Of a stretch of DNA of 34,953 nt, positions 30,828 to 34,953 are shown one piece after another; positions within the stretch are counted from its first letter, which is position 1; each line of letters starts with the position of its first letter. Under the pieces are notes generated by a model. That model had not been told where the DNA came from and did no database searches. It saw only the letters and a list, made by a program, of their open reading frames with translations. The stretch lies in the NCBI GenBank assembly GCA_003427395.1, contig BFEA01000001.1, forward strand, positions 1,694,066 through 1,729,018, read 5' to 3'. Made by a program: the position numbers and the translations under genes. Origin of the DNA: Chara braunii (Eukaryota > Streptophyta > Charophyceae > Charales > Characeae).

Positions 30828-31745
30828 CAAGTGTCAACGGAGACTGCACCGGAGTTTGGAAACTATTGGAGTACCAACCAAATGGGAAAATATTTTTTTA
30901 GAAATGGCAAATCCAAGCCGACCGATCACTGAAATATGCAGACGACAATGAACACCCGTTAGTGGGAACTACACTGGTTCGTGTTTCTGAAACGGTTCTG
31001 TCAGAAGACGATAGTTTGTGCACGATAATGCTTAAGTGTACCCCCATAGAAAAGTTAAAGATGGATCCCACGATGTGGGAATAGAGGGCATTAGGTAAGG
31101 GAGGTGAAAACATCCAGTTATTGAATGACACAAAAAAAATTAGATATAAGGTAGTTATCTCGTCAAAAGACCCACTGATGGCAGTTTGTAACAAATGGCA
31201 AGCCCATATGGAGCCGGACCCGAATGTGTCGAGCAAAGCTCTCCAAAACTGTTGGGAGCAACTTAAGATCATTTCGTGTCAGCGCCAAGCAACTACCCTG
31301 GGAGATGAAAATTGATCTAAAATGCCTGAGATGTGAATGGGCATTTGGGTCGACGTTTCATTTGTGGTGGGATTGCCCAGCCTCGGCTCGGATTTGGAAA
31401 TGGTGGATTAAAGTATGGTTAGGCCTCCTAGGACAACCACTGGTGTGGGACAAGATGTGGACTTTGATAGGGGGTATCCCGGAAAACATGTCTCTGACTA
31501 AGAGATGGGGCTACAATGCGCAAACAACAAGAGCGGTTCTCTTCTCGTCAATCTGGCAGGGCCGAAATGACCAAGCATTTGAAGGGAAACAGTGGTCTAA
31601 TCCTAAGATAAGAAGCACAACTCTGCAAGGTGTGAGACGAGCCATTCAGGCGGATTGGCGGAGGAAAGTTGTCAAAACACAGAACCGTGGCCGAGGCAAA
31701 CTCTGGTTTCGTGAAACTTGGTTTATTAACAGCTCCTTCGGTTAA
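30828..31745 (+). pseudogene. LINE-2 ORF2: C-terminal region with zf-RVT finger
   Basis: Broken frames lead to an open frame 31224-31745. It contains CLRCEWAFGSTFHLWWDC (31323-31376), the zf-RVT finger, followed by a Trp-rich stretch (ARIWKWWIKVWLGLLG) and a basic tail. It corresponds to the LINE-1 finger at 24352-24440 but is clearly diverged, so the two LINEs are different families of the same L1-like group. The stop is TAA at 31743-31745. Confidence 0.8.
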
Positions 31746-32395
31746 TGATGGTGGGCAGCTATCATTAGCCCCATGGTTGTTTGAGCAGTAGGTATATGAT
31801 CAACCTAGACTGCTCGGTTGGATAAGTTGCCCGAGACTGGCAGGTGGGCATGGGGTGGAGGGAGCGCCAAATGTAGATGCGTTCTCCCCAATGGCAGAGT
31901 TAGGCCAAGGTGAGGATGGGTGAATAGGATAGTTAATAGCGAAAGGACGAATTGAATAACGAAGGGGTAGAATACCAGTACAAGAAGTAAGTGTTATAGA
32001 GTAGAATGAGTGCTCATAGCTCTTTGTGCATTCTGTTGGACTGAGTAGACTAGGTAGTTTCATTTTGGGGAAGTTAGGAATATGAAGTATGTCCTTCTTT
32101 TTCCTTGTTTTCTTTTTTCCGTTTTCCTTTGTTTCTTATGAGTATGTTGGGCTTGTTCGTTTTTTATGGCCTTGATGGCAAATTGTTTGTATCAGGGTTG
32201 GGAAATGTCAGTGCAACGATCTAGAATTGGGCATATTGCAGCTGGACATACCCCCTCGCCTGCACCAAAGCTTGGTAATGGTCCCAATTTTGTTTCTCCG
32301 GGTTGTTTGTGGAAGATTCCCGGCTTCAGCCTTGTGGTAATAAGAATGATCCCTCTCTTTGAAAAAACAAATGAAAAACAAAATGCTTTGTCTTT
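31746..32395 (+). other. LINE-2 3' UTR with A-rich end
   Basis: There is no coding domain. The stretch near 32362-32390 (TTGAAAAAACAAATGAAAAAC) is the likely degenerate A-rich 3' end of LINE-2. A T-rich tract lies at 32090-32165. Confidence 0.5.
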
Positions 32396-32640
32396 GTGTT
32401 AGTCGGGCTCCCAACCCTGCACCCTAAACCACTTGGGTAAGGGGCAACATGCATCCCCTTCCATCGTTCCATAGTGACAACCAGAAATCTATGCTTGCCT
32501 GGGTCCCCTGTATAGCCTTAGGAGTAGTGGTAGCCTGGTAGGTAGTGGTAGTGGAAGGCGAATTTGCAAGAATTCGAGAGAGGACGAAAGAATTTGGGAG
32601 AAGAGGAGCTCCTTTGGGCCTCATTGCTCCACTCGCCATC
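32396..32640. other. Unassigned flank of LINE-2
   Basis: Nothing recognised except a short repetition of GGTAGTGGTA near 32525-32552. Confidence 0.35.
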
Positions 32641-32853
32641 CGCCAAATTTTTTTCTAACCATTTGCACGGGTGCGTTTTCAAGATGCATTCAAAATCTTG
32701 GGCGATGGCGAGTGGTGCAACTAGGCCCTTTGGCAGAGAAAACGTCGCCAACATTTTCATAGCATTTCGAGGGGTGCGGTATCAAGATGCATTCCAAATC
32801 TTGGCCGACGAGTGGTGCAACTACTACCGGTAGGCCCTTTGGCAGAAAGGGCC
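32641..32853. repeat. 105-bp tandem duplication upstream of the candidate gene
   Basis: CGCCAA...AAGATGCATTC(A/C)AAATCTTGG..GAGTGGTGCAACTA..GGCCCTTTGGCAGA occurs at 32641-32745 and 32746-32850. The second copy ends in a perfect 8-bp hairpin, GGCCCTTT/AAAGGGCC with loop GGCAG (32833-32853). Confidence 0.8.
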
Positions 32854-33029
32854 GCTGAAATCCCGCTGAAACTCCAGCTCCGCGGACGGCTGCGAGAAAC
32901 GACGGCGGAGGGAAGGGCCTGGTCCGCCTGCTCGGGTCTGCAGGCCGCCATCTCCACAAGCTTAGGCCCAGCCAGCTGTGAGTGTATGAGTAGATAGAGG
33001 TAGGGCTCTGTCTCGTATCGGGGGTGCAA

Positions 33030-33302
33030 ATGGTGAAGTCGAAGAACAAGAAACGCCGCGCGAAGGCGTCATTTCGTGAAAATGACAATGCCGACAGCAT
33101 GGCAATTGAAGGGGATGGTGATGGCACAGTCGACATAGCCGGTCAGGAAAGAGAAAGAGAAGGAGAGGGAGAAGGGGGCGGAGCTCGTGGCGATGCCGAA
33201 GAATCTGCTCGTGCTCTGTCCGCCGGCCGATTGAAGAAGAAGCAGCGGTGGGAACAGAAACTGCTTAAGGCGAAGGTCGACGCCCTCCACAAACAAAGGC
33301 AG
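33030..33302 (+). CDS. Putative first exon of a small basic, probably nucleolar protein
   Basis: From ATG 33030 (in-frame GTG upstream at 33024) the frame encodes 91 codons up to CAG|GTTGCT, a possible splice donor at a codon boundary. The N-terminus is strongly basic (MVKSKNKKRRAKAS), a likely nuclear or nucleolar signal. An acidic and Gly/Glu/Arg-rich middle follows, then a basic helix (RLKKKQRWEQKLLKAKVDAL). Codons look ordinary, unlike the stop-ridden repeats around it. The closing helix is faintly like the K/R-rich segment of SLX9/FAM207-type ribosome-biogenesis proteins, but I would not name it on that. The frame stays open without a splice to 33464, where composition becomes unlike protein. 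No second exon is recognised before the window ends. Confidence 0.45.
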
Positions 33303-33454
33303 GTTGCTAGCTACCGTAGCTGCTGCCAATTGGCTTGCAACCTTCGCCAAAATAAGGGGCGGGTGGGGAACCCTCATAAACGAAGAAGCCTTTCCCTCAC
33401 TCGCGCGCTGTTGTTGCTGGCCTCTTCGTTAAAACTTCCTCCTCCCTGCACCTC

Positions 33455-33560
33455 AGTTTTCTAGACCTCCCTCCCTCCTTCCTCCCTCCCTCCCTCCTCA
33501 TCCTTTATCCTCGGCCAAAAAAAAAGCGAAACAAAGGAAAAAAAGAAAAAAAAAGGGGTT
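33455..33560. repeat. Pyrimidine (CTCC)n and A-rich low-complexity tracts
   Basis: (CCTCCCTC)n at about 33464-33500, then A-rich 33518-33555. If the upstream exon is real, the pyrimidine tract could lie in its intron or 3' region. Confidence 0.7.
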
Positions 33561-33585
33561 AGCTTTTAACCTTATTTGTATCCAT

Positions 33586-33660
33586 CTGAGTGTCAGGATT
33601 CGAACTCATGATCTGTTTATTAAGACTTATTAGATGTGTGTACCATTCAGCCACGTGGGC
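33586..33660 (-). pseudogene. Degenerate tRNA-like / SINE head
   Basis: On the minus strand from 33660: GCCCACG, an A-box-like TGGCTGAATGG, then a B-box GTTCGAATCC at 33605-33596. This is the spacing of a tRNA-derived sequence with a long variable part. The acceptor ends do not pair and the anticodon arm is unclear, so it is not a functional tRNA. A T-rich run (minus strand of 33541-33554) lies downstream and could stop pol III. Confidence 0.5.
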
Positions 33661-33780
33661 TGGTTGACTCTTCTTCTCTTGCTCTTCTTCCCTTCTCCTC
33701 TTCTCCCTCCTTTTTCTCTTCTCCCTCTCTTCTCCCTTTTCGTCTCCTTTGTCCTCTTCTTCCCTCCATCATTTGTGTCC
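33661..33780. repeat. CTTCTC-rich pyrimidine tract
   Basis: This is a nearly pure pyrimidine plus strand. The open frames it produces on both strands are low-complexity. Confidence 0.75.
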
Positions 33781-33984
33781 TCACATCGTTGTTGCAGCAC
33801 CATCTTCATCTTCATCTTAATCCAGACAGGACGGTGATAGAATTGCACAGGGTGGTCGGTGGCTGATGTCATCGCAATTAGGACGACGACGACATGCCTC
33901 GCAGGTGCAATGCCACGTCATCAGGACAAAGGATGACATACGATCGGAATGGGATGCCGTGGGAGGAGAGCGGTGTGTGGGATG

Positions 33985-34510
33985 GGTAGGGGTAGGTGTC
34001 GATTGATTGGGTTGATCTCGAGATTGATTGGATTGGTGTTGATTGATTGTATCGACATCTGGACTCAATTGGATCGATCTCGATTGATTGGGCTTTGCTC
34101 TCCAGTTCAATCGGATCGATCTCGATTGATTGGGTTAATGTCGACCGATTGCGTTGGGTTGATTTGGATTGATTGGGTCTCAGATTTGATTGCATAGATC
34201 TCGACGGATCGTATCCATTCCGATCGATTCGATTGTATCGATTGGTTTGATATCGATTTACTTGGTCGATCTATAGATTGCTTGGATCGATCTTGATGGA
34301 TTGGGTTGATGTCGATTGATTGGGTTTGATTGATTGGGTTTGATTGATTGGATCGGTCTGATTCGGTCGTTCTTGAGTGATTGGGTTGATGCCGTCGATT
34401 GATTGGGATGATGCCGTCGATTGACTGGGTTGATGTCGATTGTTTGAGTCGATCTCGCTTGATTCGATCGATCTTGATTGATTGGGTTGATGCCGATTGA
34501 TTACATCGAA
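33985..34510. repeat. GATTGATTGGGTTGAT satellite-like repeat
   Basis: There are dozens of variants of GATTGATTGGGTTGAT and GGATCGATCT over about 525 bp, with a loose ~16-22-bp period. Minus-strand frames rich in NQSIDINPIH-type peptides are repeat translations and not genes. Confidence 0.85.
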
Positions 34511-34603
34511 GCAAGCCAACGGCCTGGATCAGCAGAAGATCTGCAGAAAAAGAAGGGCCCGCACGGAATTGGGATTATGTTGGGGGCAATCATATGTACA
34601 CCG

Positions 34604-34648
34604 ACGACTCTCTCTCTCTCTCTCTGTCCCTCTCTCTCTCTCTCTCGC
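34604..34648. repeat. (CT)n microsatellite
   Basis: CTCTCTCTCT runs with short interruptions. A TATATATATGG word lies just downstream (34662-34671), which may be chance. Confidence 0.85.
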
Positions 34649-34739
34649 TTTCCGTGGCGCTATATATATGGTCCTGAACATATAGATTCACAGTGTAGCG
34701 GCCTTGTACGCAAGAGGTTCTGAACAGGGGGAGTTAAGG

Positions 34740-34953
34740 AAGAAGATAACAAAACTGAATTCATTTTTTCTTGTTTTTCTTTCTTTTTTCCTTTTTGTTC
34801 GCATTTGCGCTCTGATACTCTTGTGACAACATCCACATCATCCTCACCGTAGCTGTCATATCTGCCGAGGTGGGGGCAGGTAAAGAAAAAAAGAAGAAAA
34901 GAAAAAGAGAAAAAAAGAAAAAAAGAAAAAAGAAAGAAAAAAAGAAAAAAAGA
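34740..34953. repeat. T-rich then GAAAA-rich purine tract at window end
   Basis: T-rich 34763-34800, unassigned 34801-34880, then (GAAAA)n-type purine sequence from about 34881 to the window edge. No gene is seen. Confidence 0.75.

Noticed and set aside
34107-34514. Minus-strand 135-codon NQS/DI-rich frame
   Set aside because: Artefact of the GATTGATTGGGTTGAT repeat.
1-34953. Bacterial operon, phage or plasmid content
   Set aside because: No ribosome-binding sites or gene strings; LINEs, LTRs and A-tails are eukaryotic.

Overview
The window looks like accessory DNA from a large, repeat-rich eukaryotic nuclear genome, most likely a streptophyte (land plant or charophyte alga). The reasons are Ty3/gypsy-type LTR sequences with a TGGCGACTCT primer-binding site of the Tat/Ogre kind, two L1-like LINEs with a DUF4283-like CCHC ORF1 and an ORF2 ending in a zf-RVT zinc finger, tRNA-derived SINE-like insertions, and no operons or ribosome-binding sites. 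I cannot name the species. There is one ambiguous base (23911). No intact mobile-element protein is present, and only one short exon looks like host coding sequence.

Layout. 1-7915: LTR-retrotransposon material read on the minus strand. The start of an LTR lies at the left edge (1-176). Next to it is a 2-kb non-coding internal region (177-2170, 'copy A') carrying ten small hairpins with a near-invariant loop and co-varying stems. An 84-bp-arm foldback is embedded in it. Then comes a stretch with repeated splice-donor-like CAGGTAAG motifs (2171-3450) and three diverged head-to-tail LTR-like units (3450-7915). Each unit starts with TGTCGG and a near-perfect ATACCCTT/AAGGGTAT palindrome. 7948-10412: a gag CCHC zinc-knuckle remnant on the plus strand and non-coding sequence with a 153-bp tandem duplication. 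10413 to about 13505: a plus-strand LTR-like copy of the same family with a 180-bp tandem array inside. 13860-15236: 'copy B', the inverted counterpart of copy A, with its own hairpin series. 15352-16000: 122-bp tandem repeats joined to an antisense LTR end. 16140-18230: a minisatellite and unassigned sequence. 18233-20867: an LTR with primer-binding site, leader-like sequence, and two back-to-back LTR pieces.

21253-32390: LINEs. LINE-1 (21253-25366) has ORF1, lacks the endonuclease and most of the reverse transcriptase (RT), keeps the RT C-terminus plus zf-RVT, and ends in A16. LINE-2 (25665 to about 32390) is 5'-truncated behind an A20 run. It has the end of ORF1, an ORF1/ORF2 stop-start overlap (ATGTCTAG), APE endonuclease, RT and zf-RVT. 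It is broken by stops, a 41-bp duplication, a 1.27-kb A-tailed insertion with tRNA-like promoter boxes, and a 224-bp inverted duplication.

32400-34953: gene-edge sequence. There is a duplicated 105-bp block, a plausible first exon of a small basic, probably nucleolar protein (33030-33302), a degenerate antisense tRNA-like sequence, pyrimidine and purine tracts, and a GATTGATTGGGTTGAT satellite.

The most unusual signal is the series of co-varying hairpins shared by the inverted copies A and B. It suggests RNA-level (or single-strand DNA) structure under selection in a retroelement 3' region, or a tiny element that occupies palindromic sites. I do not recognise it as a described family.
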